In this document: positions 1-12,300 of the stretch, piece by piece | Layout: each line of letters opens with the position of its first letter | How positions within the stretch are numbered: position 1 is the stretch's first letter | Notes under the pieces: generated by a model | What the model was told of the DNA's origin: nothing | The model's input: the letters and a program-made list of their open reading frames with translations, nothing else | Database searches by the model: none | Source of the DNA: Brachypodius melanocephalos | Lineage: Eukaryota > Chordata > Aves > Passeriformes > Pycnonotidae | Length of the DNA stretch: 64,000 bases | Assembly (NCBI GenBank): GCA_013398615.1 | Contig: VZSR01000028.1 | Location: forward strand, 2,693,262 to 2,757,261 | Direction of reading: 5' to 3' | Program-made: the position numbers and the translations under genes

Positions 1-3000
1 TACCCTACATGCCATCCAGTCTGACACAGCAGGCAGTGGAACCTGTCACAATTTACAGTGCAGATGATGCACTGGGCACTCACAGGCACTGTCACTTCTC
101 ACAGCAGGCAGCAGAGCCCTCCCTGAAGATTTCAGCTGCTGCCTTGTAGGAAAGCTCATCACAAGACTTCACGTATTTGTACCCTGCCAGAATGAGGATA
201 AAGGCTCCAGGAGTGCTGGCCTTTTCCCTCTAGGTGCAATACTTTGAAGCCAATCAAGGCCACTGGGGGTTTCTTTGTGATACAAGGAGACCAAGAGCTC
301 TGACTCAGGCACAGAAAGCAGCACCCTGAAGAGCAGTTTGACTGATGGCTCTGTGAGTGCTGGACACCACCAGCAGTAGTTCCACTCACCCATTTTACAC
401 CATTTTTGTCTAAGCTTTTACACACAAGCCTGCTGTCCTGGTGTCCCCTCCCTCCTGCAGACAATGCTCCACATGTTCAGAATGAAGTCACACTGCCTGT
501 CAGTAAAGACAGCCTGTCAAGCTGTTGCTGGTGTATCCCGCAGGGTTCACTCCATTAACGCCATTAATTTAAGAGATTTCTCTTTTCAAGAGATACCTTC
601 CCAAGTCACTAAGTGCTACTATATCCTGATGCTAAATGCAAGCTGAAGGCTTCCCTGGGGGCACTGGCTAGCACTGCTGGTGGTGTGCATTCTGTTTGGC
701 CACATCCAACTTCAGAGACCACAGTCACAAAAACACCTGCCCTATTTCCCTTCACCGACATGAAAACAGGTTTTAACAGACAGCTCCTGAAGTGGATTAT
801 AACTTGTTTCAGGCACTAATCCTTCCACCTGGTTTCTTGACAGGTATAAATGGTGAATGTGGTTTGAAATCACACCTCAATCTCCAACCCCCTGCCAGCT
901 CCCACTCAAAGTACTGCCATTCCTGCACCCCAAACAGGGAGAGAAAACACCACACATCTCATCTTGCAGTAACATTTACACTTCAGGCTGGCATAATGCA
1001 AAATACTGTCCCCCCCTTTACAACAGGTATTAAAAGCAATGGTTTGATCAAAACTTTTCAGTGGCAGCTTCCCAGCTCCTTCCTGTTCCTTACCTTCCTT
1101 TTGTAATACAAACCAAACAAAAGTTTCTGGCTGAGGAATGCCTTTTTTTCTGAGACTACTTTTCCACCACCCCCATTTTTTATGCACAAACAGCATGGGG
1201 AAAGAGGGGGCAGAGACTTCTTTCACAACACACTGCCTGGATGTGTTATCTCTGACCAGGCAAAAGCTGAATACAGCACTGCAGCAAAAAACAACAGAGC
1301 CAAGAACAGCAGATATTAAAGGCTCACATGCACATTCAAGTGGACACGCAACATAAATCTTAATGCTGGGATCTCCTCTGCACTCTCCTGTGTATCATGT
1401 GACTTGCTGAGCTCCTCAACCCTCTAGGACCACCAAGCCCCCACTAGCACACTGTGCAATCATAGAAATCATGCTGGAAAACAGCAAGGCTATGGTCTGT
1501 CTAGCAGGGGTCAGGGAAATCCATGTACCCATGCGGGGTGCTCAAATATAATTTGCAAGCACGAGGCAATGCTGTTTTCAAGAGTACAAGAGGACAGGCT
1601 GAAGGGATTAATTCTGCATAGAGGTGACATAAGATAAATAAACTCACTGGAAACATTTATTCTACAGTCTGAAGCAACTGGCATAGTTAGCACTAATGCC
1701 CAGGCAGTCAAATAAAATGACCCGGTTGATACAAAGAACTGGGAAAAAGCAGGAGCCAAAAACCATACATTTGAAGAATGACCCATCTTTTAAGGAAGAA
1801 AAGCAACACATCTGAAGCCTGTACTTCAGGTTTGGTGAAATTTGAAAAAACCAGCCAAACAGCACAGATTTCTGTAGTCCACAAGTATTCTGGACACTAC
1901 CTCCAGCTCAAGGACACCTGCTAAGCTCCACTCAATCCCCAATTCTGGAAATAAAGTAAATGAAGCAAACACAAGCAGGTTTGTGTATAAAAGCACTAAC
2001 CATTGAATAATGTAACTATGAACAGAAATATCCTCCTCAAACTACAAAAGAGCAGGCTGGAAGTCAATGTAATATTTCACCTGCAATGAGCTCCTGCCTG
2101 TGAGACGTCAACACTTGCTCTGATAATGCAAGGGAAGCCCAAGGGAACAATTCTGGCTGTAACAAGGGAAGTTAGTTCAAAAGCAGTAGCTGTGACAACA
2201 CCCACATTGTCCAAAAGCAAATGGGCAAAGTTCAAGCCTCCAAAGAACTCGTGTCCTTTTCTCATTATGTTAAGTATAAGAGAACAAGCTGGGGCACAGA
2301 TCTCAGCTTTACAGCACAAAGGATTCTCCTTCCCTCCAGTGTAACTACTTCTCAGCTTTGTTTAGGCTCCTGCAAGTTGCTTCCTCCATGTACACAGACA
2401 CCTTTAACTAAGTGGTGTCTGGAATGATCACACCTCCCATCACCTGAGCATGAAGGTGTTGAACCAGCATATCTGCACTCTGATCCCCCAGAACAGAGCA
2501 CAGAGAAGGCAGAAAGGGAAGGCTCTGACAGCCCTCACCTGCTGCAAAGCATGTGGGTAGTTCATGTCCAGATCTGGCTCTGGAGCTCACAGAAGAGACT
2601 TTAAGTCATCTTCTTTTTCCCCTCCCAAGTTACCCAGTGGTGATGATGCCAGATGATGATGAGAACAGAATGAGGGTGAGAACAGAATGTTTCTTAAAAT
2701 GAACCATAATGTTAAAGTAGATTATTTTGCAGTCACAGTTCAAAATCTTTCTTCACACAGTAACTTATCAGAGAAGGAAAGAACAACTGTGGCCAGAGTT
2801 CAGTTTTACCTCCCCAGAGAATAACAATTGCTCACATATTACACATGTTCAGATGGAAATTTCCAAGTGTCATTTCACATCAAATTCTGACCTTTTTATA
2901 TGTTGAAACATGCCAGAAAACACTTCTAGACAGAATAAAATAGTATTCTTGAAAGAAAATAGGGCAAGTTCTGGTTTTGCAGAGAGCAGGTTTCCTGTCC

Positions 3001-3235
3001 TCAAGATACTAAATACAAACCTGCTGAGCAAGAAATTCTGCAAGAATATGAGTAGAGGTTTGTTTTTAAATGTTCTTATACATTTACAAATGCTTGTAAA
3101 TGGACTGCAGTCTGGTGTCAGTCTATAAAGGATCATTGCTTTTTTTTAAATACACTGTCATTCCCAAGGAGAATGCTAAGCCCAACTGCACAATACAAAC
3201 AGTGACATGGCAGCAACACAGATATAGCAACCAAC
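1..3235 (-). other. NOP58 intron 13 (part); no further exon seen
   Basis: This stretch has no K/E-rich open segment on the minus strand that could encode the NOP58 tail and no box C/D pair with a closing stem. Isolated donor-like sites, for example near 1090 and 2540, lack a convincing coding exon. It also holds a short clustered ATG/ATC run around 2640-2670. I see nothing else in it. Confidence 0.6.
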
Positions 3236-3369
3236 CTTTCATCTCTGCTTTAAACTTCTTTGCTTTCACTGAGACCTCTGTGTCTTGTTCATCCACCTCC
3301 TGAATTTTGCGCTTCTTGGAAACAACAGGAAGTGTAGAGTCACCAGAGGGGTCAAAAACTTTTACTTCA
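3236..3369 (-). CDS. NOP58: NOP58 exon 13 (residues 424-468)
   Basis: The acceptor ATTACAG/TGAAG gives EVKVFDPSGDSTLPVVSKKR, then a K/E/D-rich stretch ending in KAEMK. The donor at 3235 reads GTTGGT, which is weak. Phase 1 at this point fits the expected continuation into a K/E-rich tail exon. The DPSGDSTLP block is conserved in NOP58. Confidence 0.93.
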
Positions 3370-6300
3370 CTGTAATAAAGAAAGAAGCCAGTTTATGTAT
3401 TAGGAAGGGAAAACCTTCAGATGAGACCCTGCAGTTGAACACAAACTTTTCAACACAACCTACCAAGAATATTTGAAAATCAGTCTTGCTCAGCTAACAA
3501 AGCATCTACAGGTAGTGAGGCCCTCCCTCCAATACACAGTGCCTTTATCAGTAATCATGACCAGGGAAGACATACCCCACCAAGTACAACTGTCTGATCT
3601 GAAAAGAAAATACCAGTTAACTAAGAGTTTGATCCTGGTTTATACCTGCTCCAGGCTCTACACAGCACTTGAATTAATTACCCATTACATTGATTTCTCT
3701 GATGCTGAAAGCCTATCCAGCATAGCCATATGGTCTATTATTGTATTGGGTATATTACCCTATAATTGTACCCTAGGGGTATAAAACACATACACACACA
3801 GTGCATCAGAAGCAGCTTTACTTCTGCTTTTTCTTCACTGCCTCTCCACCATTACACTGAGAGGGCAGACTCACAAGGCAGGGTAATGCTATGGCTCATT
3901 GCTGTATCACTGAATTTATGGGATTTCAAATATCTAATCTGATAATACCTAATCTGAAACTGCCTCCTCTCAGTTATTGCATGCTCGTTTGTTCAGTCCC
4001 AAACTCCTCTACAGACTCTAGAGAATCCCTGAAATCCAGTGCTCTTTAACTGGAACTTGTAAGGGGCAACTGAATCATCAAATAGCAATGAAGCAGTTCT
4101 TTTCTTACTTGGAACAGAATTCCTACTGAAGAAAAAAAGAGTTTTAAAACACTAAGTCTAAAATGTTTCCTCCTGAGCCACATAATGAACACCTGAACTT
4201 TTCTAAAATAGGAATCTGAAGTAGTTACCTTGCACAGGTTATAAAAGCAACTGAGGCTGAGTGACTGGGCTGGGAAGCCTGTGGTAATGCCAGCAGACAG
4301 TACCATCAACACATCCTCTAAACATGGGAAATTGTTCTTAGAGGTATGAACACTGCATATTGGTTTAAAGAAATGGATTATGCAGCCTTTTGCAAAGGGT
4401 GGACCCTGCTCCAGTTAAATCCAGTGAGAGCTCACTGGCTTCCTTGTCATTGTCATAATACTGCTAATTAAAAACAAAACAAAACCAAAAACCATAAATA
4501 AGACAAATATAGCATCTCTTCCTTATTTTTTGGAAAGCATACAGAAACATTTCACTTGAACTTCATCTCTAAAAATTACCTGGCATTTAACTTCAGATAT
4601 ATTACTTTGATTTAGCTAATTCATACAAAATCTGTAGTTCCATACACGGCAAAGATTCTTGCCCATCTCCTTAAAACACTGTTTTAGCCCTTCTAACATG
4701 CCCATAATAGCAGTACTGCCATTTTTGTACTACAAGGAGAATCTGACAAGTACTGAGTTCGTTTCCCTTTTAGGCAGCCAGACTTTGCCAAACAGCCAGG
4801 AACTGTCTGCAGATTCTCCCCAGGCCTAGACATGTTTGCAAAGCATGTCTAACAGCAGAAACATGTCCTGGCAGGAGTTCATGATTCCCCATTTCAAGAG
4901 GTCAAAGCCCAGCATCTCTGTTGTCTCTTTGACAACCTCCTCCCTCAGCTCCTGCCTCCTGACACGTCCTGATGCTTCATTTATTGACTGACACTGTCTG
5001 CAAAAGCTGCTCCAGGAATCACAGCCATCGCTACGCTTGGAAATGCCTGGCATATGGAAAGTTACAGCTAGACTCAAGGAAGATGTTTGGGGGCTGCAGA
5101 TGGGTGCAACAGCACTAATTTTTCTGCACACAATGAGCACTGAGCCCTGGTTTTGCTGAGCTCTTCCCCTCTCTACACCACAGGCTCAGCAAAATAAGCA
5201 GGCCAAGCTGAGCAGGAAGCCTGCAACCAAATTAAGCAATAAAGCCAGATGTCACAGCACAGACTAATAATACCTTGCTCAAATCCTCAGATGTTCAGCT
5301 GCCCCAGTTGCAATTTAGTGTCACTTTGGGCACCAGAAACTGTTCTAAACAGTGTCCAGAGTACATAAAGACCCAATCTATTGCTTAAGATGTGTTACTT
5401 GTTACATCCAAGACTTAAACAAGGAGATGAAGCTTTGCTCAGAACAAGTGGTACCTGGTTTTTTCCTTTTTTTAAGAATAAGATGGCTAAGTAGGTCTCT
5501 AGGACAGTTTCCATGTCAAAGAAATTAATTCAAACTCTGATTTTCTTCAATTTATTTCATTCAGAATTGTAATAAATAAAGCTGCTATATATTAACACCA
5601 TGCTTTTTGGGATGCTGCTGGTAGCAGCTAAAGTACTTGCTATCTGATGATGTCAGTAATTTACTATCAGAAAATCTGGGAAAAAGGAAATTCTTACTAG
5701 CAACAGAACTTATTATCAATGTTTAAAAAGCATAGAAAATGTTTTCAAGATCCTAAGTCGACTCAGCCCACCAGCAGAAAACTTTTCAGAAATAAAAATA
5801 TGGAGTTTTTTTTACTCAGCCAAGCTGAAAGGAAAAGCTAATCACCTCTTGTTTTGATACTTGTCTGTCTTGGCCAAGGCTTTTCCAGTGCCACTTATTC
5901 TTCTTATCTACAAGAAAAATTTAGATATGAAAAACAAATTACTCACAATGAAAAGAATTCACAACAAAAGTTATTCGGTTCTTACATTAAAAATGCAAAG
6001 ATAGACATATATTATGGGTCAAGCTCTTGTGTACCTGCACCAGTTTTACACCTGAGTGTAAAGTAGTGGGAGTGTAACTGAGGTGAGGAACGCAGAGGTG
6101 AGAATGGCCTTCCTAATACTGCTCTGCAAGAGCCCAATTCAAAATCATACCCTGAACAAGAATGAGAGCTTCATGCAGCTCTCTGCAAGACTTACCCCTC
6201 TCTCTTCCAAAAGCCTCAGTCTTGTCTCTACTTTTAGTCTGTTCTCAGCTCCCATTTCAGCACTGGTGTTCTCTCCAAGGGCATCATAACGAATAGTCAA

Positions 6301-9300
6301 GGCAGTCTTTGCTGCCAGCATTCGAGAAATCTGGAAAAGCCAAAAATAATATTAAATGCTAAGACTTAACATAAGGCAATGATTCACTCTGATCTGGAAA
6401 CCATACCCACATACAAAAGAACAAAGTAACCATTTACTAGCAGTGTTTAGCCCAAAAAATAATTAATGTCTCATTCTTTCAACACTGAAATATTGTTAAT
6501 GTAACACCTTATTTCCTTGATAAATAGATGAAAACATCTGAGACAGCAAGTCAGTTTTACATATCCCACTCTACCCCAACCTTTACATCAGGTTACACTC
6601 AGGTGTAATTTCCAGCTCTCTCCACAATTCAAACATATATTCATCCACCTGCATTATGAAAGACTAAGCTTTAAGACCAAGCTACAAGTTACTTTAGCAC
6701 AAAGAGTCCAATTTTCAAGCAAGACTAAAGCCTTTAACACCTTAGTTTACAATCACATAGAAGTAGAAACACAGCCCTCGAGAAAGCCAGAGTTACATCC
6801 TAACTCAGCAGGAATACACTTGCTATTGCTCAGATATGTCAAATTGACAATCCCATTCACTTTTTTTGAACATAAATGAATGATATCCAAGATATCCACA
6901 TCTTTGAATATCACTTGAAGGACAGTGGTATTTTCCATGTAATCACAAAGCAATACAGCAAAACAAGCCATGGAAAGAGCCTCACTGTGAAGCTCAAGCC
7001 ATCATGAAGCTCAAGGTATTTTAATGGCCTGGAAAAAGCTGAGCCAGTAAAGAACCATGCAACTTACCTTTCCTTTATTTTTGGCATTGCTTTGTCCCAC
7101 CAGAGAGGCATGATAGATGAGGCCAAACTTAGGAGTGTCCCTTTTAGTCTTCAGTGCTCTGAAGAGTGCCTTCTCAGCACCCAGCAACTGAACTGTGGAA
7201 GCTGGATGTTTTGCCAGATTCAGGAGGGAACCTGGAAAGAGGTGACACAGCAAGAGTAATTTGTCAGAGGAGTAGCTAGGCTAGATTCCTGCTATTGAAG
7301 AGTGTAAGGAGTTCACATCCATCTATTTTCATGAGGGTTGTTTCCCATTTGTTTCCTGAAGGACAGGTAAACCATTTCAGTATTTCATGCCTCAACTGTC
7401 TTGGTTTGATTTGAGCATCAGGAAAGAAGCCTGACTCAACAAAACATACTCCACTGGAATAATGTCTACTCCTGACAGTCTGACAGCAAGAACATTTCAT
7501 CACAGAACTGCAGCACAGATAAATGAAATAAGGCTGCTACCTTGAGCCAGTCTGACTACAAACACCCAGTGCTGGTTTTTTACCTTGGAAGTGACTGAAC
7601 TATCAGCAGGAGGCTCAGTAAGTGTCTCAGAAGAGGTAGTGACTTAAGTTGCCCTCATATTCCAAAAGGAATTCAGGCCAACTGAGAACTTTGTCATCAC
7701 AGACTACCACCAAGCTCATGCTGGTATTCTCAAGATTCCTGAAGTGCTGCCTTCGCCCCATTTACCATGGTCTGTTCACCAGGCCTTACATAACGCTTTT
7801 AGCTGGCCAGCTCCTCGGAGAAAACCTCTGATGAGGTCACCTAAGATTTATGTTGATCACTGTAACCCACCTGCATGTGCAATGAGCCTTGCTCCCACCA
7901 GCTCTCCCACCATGACGGTGAGATTGGGAGCAATGGCCATCATTCTGTTCTTCAGGTAGTCATAGAGCTGTGTCCGATACTCGGAGATTTCGATCACCTG
8001 GCACAGACAGAGGTTGGTTACAGGAGTCAGCATCAGCCAACCAAAAAAATAATAAGAGATAAATACACTGACGTGAGGAGAGCTGAGAATTCCAATGGAG
8101 GAGACTAACAAATTGCAAAATGTAAATAGCCAAGAGCCAGAGTTACAGGAAGCTTTATATAGGGCATATTCCCAGAGCAGAACTATATCCATAAAGTATA
8201 TTGGATCTGTTCTGCTTATTCCCTTATGCAACTTATTTTCTCAGCAAAACTCCTGATAAAGGAGCTGACAACATGTCAAAGACAGTGAAGCAGAATAAAA
8301 ATACTTAGTAAGGACATTTTCTTTTGGACAAAACCCTGGAATACTCAGTTTTAACATAAATCTTTGCCACCATTCTCTTGAAATGAGATACATGATCTTT
8401 ACTTGTTCCATACAAATATACACAATTAGAATGCAGATAAAAAAGCAGCCTGGTCTAGACCAAGGACAGGAAGTCCTAATCCTGCCACTCCCTGGTAAAG
8501 TCACAAAGGGATCCAACTGGCACAACTGAAGTCAGAGGGTATTTGTTCACACACAGCCCAGAGAAGGGCAGGGTAGAACTCCCAATTCTTTTGGGGCTTC
8601 AGTAGTCCATTTTTAACCCAGGGTTTATCACCTGGCTTCCACGGTGACAGATTAAAAAGAGGCTATACAATGCTATTATCTCAAATACTTAAAAGTACAA
8701 TGATAGCAAAATTCCTCTCAAAAGTAAGACTGCCACTTTCAGAAGGCCTTGTGCAGACACCAACAGAGATGGCTCAGATGAGGTAGTGACTGTGCACCCT
8801 CATGTCTGACATCAGGAGAGCAACAAGACAGCAATCATCACTGCCATCACGAGAGTGTTAGCACTGCCCTGGGAAAAGCTCTCCTTGGCAGAAGTGGCTT
8901 TGAAACAACTAAAATAGAGTCCTGCTCCTATCCATCCACGTGTACATACCTGATCACAGAGATGGATTATATTGTTTATGTCTTCTTCCGATACTTCTGT
9001 CCCCATGGAAATCTCAGCGGCAGCCTTCACTTCCTCCTCAATCTCCTCTGGTAGGATGTCAGAAACATCAGAGGAAGCAAAATTGCTTCTGTCTCCTATG
9101 GGGGACAGATGAAAGCATGTTTGTGCTGGGGGCGAGATGAACTAGTAAAAAAAGCAGAAACAGATGAAGATAAAAGGCCAAAATAAAAACAGTGAGTCAA
9201 GTCTGCCATTGCTCTATGCTGAATTCCTAAAATGTATGTCAGTGTTCTGGCTTTATGTTTATATCAGCTAGGAATGGTTGGAAATATTAAATTTGAAACT

Positions 9301-12300
9301 AGAAAAAAGAAAAAACAAAAAGCCCATACTGCATACTCCACCTTTTCAGTAGCTGGTTGCTGCAAAATTTTCAATGACAATATTACAGGAGAAGAATTCC
9401 AGGAAGCAGTCACTTACCACTAACCAAATCCATTTAATTGTTTCTACGACTGGGGGAAAAAAAGCTCCCTTAAAACCACAAGTCTCTCTCTGGACTGCAA
9501 ACTTCATTATTACAAAAAAAACCAACCAAGAAAAAAAAAATCATCAATACAAAGCACATGAGCCCAAGAGGTGAGGCAAGGGTCCAAAATATAGCATTCT
9601 TTCTGCTCTTATGAGCAATTCTAGTGGCTGCCATCTTCAAGAACATTCAGAGACAGGCAACACTTCTTTTTACATCAGTTTTTTAGGAGCTAATTTCCAA
9701 ACTGGTCTGCTGACTAATTGTGATTCTAAGACAGTGGTCCATGAAGGACTGGTTAGTGATGCGGCACTAACTTTCACTTAAGCTTCCAAATGGCAAATTG
9801 CACCAAGATCCAGATGCAAACATCCCCTCCTTTCCTGCTGGCTGAAGGCAGCATTGCTCAGGGTGATGGGCAGTGAGTGGGTGTCACAGCAGTGCCACTC
9901 AGGCTGTGCTCACTGCCACGCCCCAGGCTCGGCTGTGCTCTCTACTCACCCACTTTCCTCACGCATTTGCAGTACGCCAGGTTATCTGTGATGATCTTGC
10001 CCAGCTCAGGGAAGTGCCAACCGTACCATTCCCGACAGCGCATGATGTAGTTGTTCAGTTCTTTGTCCAAGTCATCAAGAAGTGCTAAAAGAAAGAAGGA
10101 TGGAGTTCTTGTTCTAAAAGGGCAACTTAAAAATGTGGTACTCTCAAACCAACCAATTTAAACACTGTAAAGGGAGACTACCTGAAGTATTTCACTCTAT
10201 AAATACTGGAATAAACCAAACTGCAGTACACTAGAAGTCTTTACTTTTCAGAGAACTGCATAAAACCAGGCACAAGACTATAGAAATGTTAGAATTCCCA
10301 TGAGTATGGCCTCAAAGTTTTATCACTGGGAGTGTCTTGGACAAACTCCCTAAGAGCTGCAAAGCACATTGCCCTAGAAGGAGCGCAGCAGCCAGTCATC
10401 CTTCCTCTCAGTCAGCCAAAGTGCTACACACAAGGCTGATGTAAAAATGTAGCCATCCAATTAACTTGGAGGAAAAATATGTTTTAATGGTAACAAACTG
10501 ATCTTGTATTCCATTACTTGATTTAAAACAGCAAGCCTTTTAGTTGCTGTTATAATATACATATACCAAATACAAAGCCAACGGGCTCACCTTTTACTAG
10601 ATATGACAAATAACCAGATTTATAGTTTATTAGAGTAGAGCACCTCCAGCATATATTGCTAGAGAGCCCCAAGGCTAAAATATTTCCTGCTAATGCAATA
10701 CCAACATTCCCATCTGTTGTCTCAGTGGTAGTGACGAAGGAACTGAATTACATCATTAATTTCAGTTTAACTATGTTTCATCATTGGCAACAGTCTGGGA
10801 ATTAATATTCCAAACAGGCTCCCTCACCACTGCTTCACAGCAAGCGTGCAGATCATGATCTGTGTTTCTTCAAGGAAAAATGAGGAATGGGCTTTCCTAG
10901 CTGCTTTAACAATTTCAGTCTGTTTTCCATTTAGAAAGCAAGGAGACAAAATGCAGCATTACACACTGCCTAACATAGGAGTCGATTTCTACCTTACCCT
11001 CTATGCAAGACACCACCTAAATGATGGGCCAGAAAGGTTATCCTGTGGGGCCCATTCTCCCAGCACCACTCAGAAAAGAGGAATGTTGGGAAGGAAAGCC
11101 CTCAGAGGACTGAACTAACACTGCTTGTACTTCAGCTGATTTCTATGCTAAGAAGAAGTGCACACCAGCTTATTGTATCACATATCATATTATTATATGT
11201 TCCTGCTTGTGGAAAACCCTATTGAGAAAACACGCTTTATGCCTAGCTGAACATCAGTTCATCATCAGTTTACCAAGACATCCTAGGAGGAATTTGACAG
11301 CAATACTTTTCTTTAGCCAATGTAGAGAAGTCAGCTATCCTAAGCCAAATCCATTAATAATTTAAGCTCTAAATATACTTACAAATTGCTTGGATGATCA
11401 TGGTATCTACTTTGTCTGGGCTGAATTTCAGCTTGTAACGGGAAAGGCTGAGGAGACACAAATACAGTTTCATCAGCATCCTGACATCCTGTTGCAGAAT
11501 ATGCCCCACCTGTTCCTTTTTAACACCAGTACAGTTGTCACAGGTTCATTGAAACCAGGCTCAGTTCTGTGCCACTGACTGCTCTCAGCTGTGGCCAGGA
11601 GCCATGCTGACACAAGGTTCACAACAGCCCTGACATGTGTCCCTCCCATACCCTGTGACCAGGGTGAAAGGGAAAGTTCAGGTTATTTGTACCACCTGCA
11701 GCAGACTGAACACGAGTGCTGCGGCAGGAAATGAATTGGCTCTTGGCTTTTCTGCGTGGTTCCCCACAAAATGTATTTGTCAACAGCACTTCCAGTTGGG
11801 CAGCAGCTGGAGGCAATCCATTAAACTGCACCTCCCCAGCAGCAAATACCAGCAACACTAATGTGAAGCAACAAAAGAAACTTCCTGGAACGGATTCTCA
11901 CTGTCTGAGAAAGCCCATTACCATCTGGCTTTAATGTTATGTTAACAATTTCTCTGTATGCTACAGTGAAGGACACTTAGTATGAATGAGGATTTGCATC
12001 TTAAAAGTCCTTTTTCAATATTAATGCCCATTTTCTAAGCAAACACACTTTCTCTAACTTGCCAATGGCTTGTTACAGGATAAGGTCATGTTAGAATATG
12101 GATTAAAAAGTTACTCACTAATGGATGCTTGACCCCATGGTGATCTAACAACTTTGTATTTAACTACTACACCACTAAACCTAAAAAGCAGCAAGAACAA
12201 GGTGAGAAAAACAACCCTACCTTTAGTATTTGCATTATCTATTATATAGGTATTTATTCTGGCACAAATCATCAAATTGTGGCCTCCACCTTGTCTCTTA

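Noticed and set aside
1085..1226. Donor-like GGAAGGTAAGG with an upstream open minus frame in NOP58 intron 13
   Set aside because: The peptide is not K/E-rich like the NOP58 tail and the phase and acceptor are not convincing.
3818..3844. Minus-strand EAVKKKQK-stop, resembling a NOP58-type tail
   Set aside because: It lies in intron 12 upstream of exon 13. Joining exon 12 to the nearby acceptor gives another phase that stops after seven residues.
4060..4090. TGATGATTC box C-like motif in NOP58 intron 12
   Set aside because: The next CTGA is about 80 bases away without a closing stem or rRNA-complementary guide.
11245..11275. TGATGATGAA box C-like motif in NOP58 intron 6
   Set aside because: No box D follows within snoRNA length.
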